From Acidithiobacillus sp. (lineage in GTDB: Bacteria; Pseudomonadota; Gammaproteobacteria; Acidithiobacillales; Acidithiobacillaceae), in contig DAIAVG010000017.1 in the NCBI GenBank assembly GCA_027445725.1, positions 1-14,396 on the forward strand: 14,396 nucleotides of DNA, read 5' to 3'. Below the pieces are notes generated by a model that saw only the letters and a list, made by a program, of their open reading frames with translations, was not told where the DNA came from and did no database searches. A program made the position numbers and the translations under genes. Shown in pieces: positions 13,991-14,396 of this stretch (position 1 is the first letter of the stretch; each line of letters starts with the position of its first letter).

Positions 13991-14019
13991 AGGTTAGCAG
14001 ACAATCCGGATACGGTAAA
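13991..14019 (-). promoter_or_regulatory. Possible leaderless promoter of the Rrf2 gene with palindromic spacer
   Basis: Reading leftward, TTTACC (14019-14014), a 17-bp spacer and TAACCT (13996-13991), which ends 6 bp before the ATG. The spacer contains the perfect palindrome ATCCGGAT (14004-14011), where a repressor could sit. Both hexamers are only fair matches. Confidence 0.3.
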
Positions 14020-14080
14020 GCGTAATTATGGCCTCGTTCCCTCGGTCCTTTATCAGCCATTCCCTCATAAAAAACTCAAG

Positions 14081-14131
14081 TGTTGGCGCGCATTTAAAGC
14101 TGACCACCTGTGCGCGTTGAATTTTGACCAA
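14081..14131. repeat. Tandem motifs resembling an IS21-family element end
   Basis: Two direct, imperfect copies of a GCGCG-AT-rich-TGACCA unit: 14081-14107 (TGTTGGCGCGC then ATTTAAAGC and TGACCAC) and 14110-14131 (GTGCGCGTTGAATTTTGACC). Multiple short terminal repeats starting with TG are typical of IS21-family ends, and the wording of these motifs is reminiscent of them from memory. No transposase gene is present here, so it would be a solo end or scar. Confidence 0.45.
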
Positions 14132-14179
14132 GTGTTATAGCGGTGCAGCGTACTACACGGCTGTGGGCAAGTCGACCAG

Positions 14180-14396
14180 ACTGAGACGGTTCGTCTGGAC
14201 CTGAATAATCCGGTATTCCAGGAAAACCTGCTTGCCTTGCCCAAGCCAGAACGCCATTCGGCTTTGGAGACCTTGAGAAAGATTTTGCACATGACCTGGG
14301 ATCAGGTCTACCGGGATAAGGGGTTGCGATGGGAGAAGATTCTGAGTGTGACGCCGCCCAAAGGTATTGCTGCCATCTACTCGCTACGGATCACGC
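14180..14396 (+). CDS. Start-less partial ORF, possibly a RelE-like protein
   Basis: A coding-looking frame that is open from the TAG at 14138 to the right edge. It reads TETVRLDLNNPVFQENLLAL, later KPERHSALETLRKI and MTWDQVYRDKGLRWEKI, ending IYSLRIT. The composition (regular helix, then a basic Lys/Arg/Trp segment, then a strand YSLRIT) is vaguely like small RelE/ParE-type toxins, but I do not firmly recognise it. There is no ATG, GTG or TTG before Val-Arg-Leu; only CTG at 14195 or 14201 could start, and no ribosome-binding site is seen. It may have lost its 5' end to the adjacent IS-like scar. An in-frame ATG at 14291 would cut off half the visible protein. Confidence 0.5.

Noticed and set aside
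1..14396. CRISPR arrays, tRNA or rRNA genes, prophage genes
   Set aside because: No regularly spaced repeats, no cloverleaf-like sequence with a conserved T-loop, and no phage proteins were seen on either strand.

Overview
The window looks like the chromosome of a moderately GC-rich proteobacterium. The zapB-like/zapA/6S RNA/5-FTHF cyclo-ligase order is a hallmark of beta/gammaproteobacteria and relatives. The style of the proteins suggests Acidithiobacillus or a close relative, but that genus call is inference from memory, not a search.

Left part (1-3208, minus strand): a housekeeping run transcribed right to left, mrdA (PBP2) - rplY (L25/CTC) - pth - ychF (only its first 30 codons are in the window). 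Gaps are 6-12 bp, so it is probably one operon joining cell-wall elongation with translation genes. Divergently, 3232-4678 (plus strand) carries a predicted sigma70 promoter, a small ZapB-like coiled-coil gene, zapA, the 6S RNA and a 5-formyltetrahydrofolate cyclo-ligase gene (ygfA). The 6S promoter appears to be embedded in the last codons of zapA.

Middle (4690-7696, minus strand): a compact operon of a PCMT-like methyltransferase, an isochorismatase-fold hydrolase and an M61 glycyl-aminopeptidase-type protease with a PDZ domain. Divergent from it (7848-9459, plus strand) is a two-gene unit: an MCE/MlaD-type protein and a PqiC/ABC-auxiliary-type lipoprotein, with no permease or ATPase beside them. 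Converging on it (9472-11653, minus strand) are proS and a UspA-family gene that overlap by 8 bp.

Right part (11654-14396): a 578-bp stretch without a convincing gene, then a probable redox cassette on the minus strand: an Rrf2-family regulator followed by an NDH-2-like NAD(P)/FAD oxidoreductase. The regulator carries the Glu-x3-His and two-Cys pattern of the [2Fe-2S] sensor RsrR, and the spacer before the oxidoreductase holds a candidate operator. Beyond the regulator are tandem motifs that look like the end of an IS21-family element, then a coding-looking frame with no usable start that runs off the edge and vaguely resembles RelE-type toxins.

Most of the window is ordinary core genome. 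The points most worth a second look are the RsrR-like regulator and its palindromes, the 6S promoter inside zapA with the uncertain ygfA start, the orphan MCE/lipoprotein pair, the PCMT-like protein without the usual PCMT active-site motif, and the IS-like scar with a start-less gene at the right edge. No clearly new multi-gene system was found.
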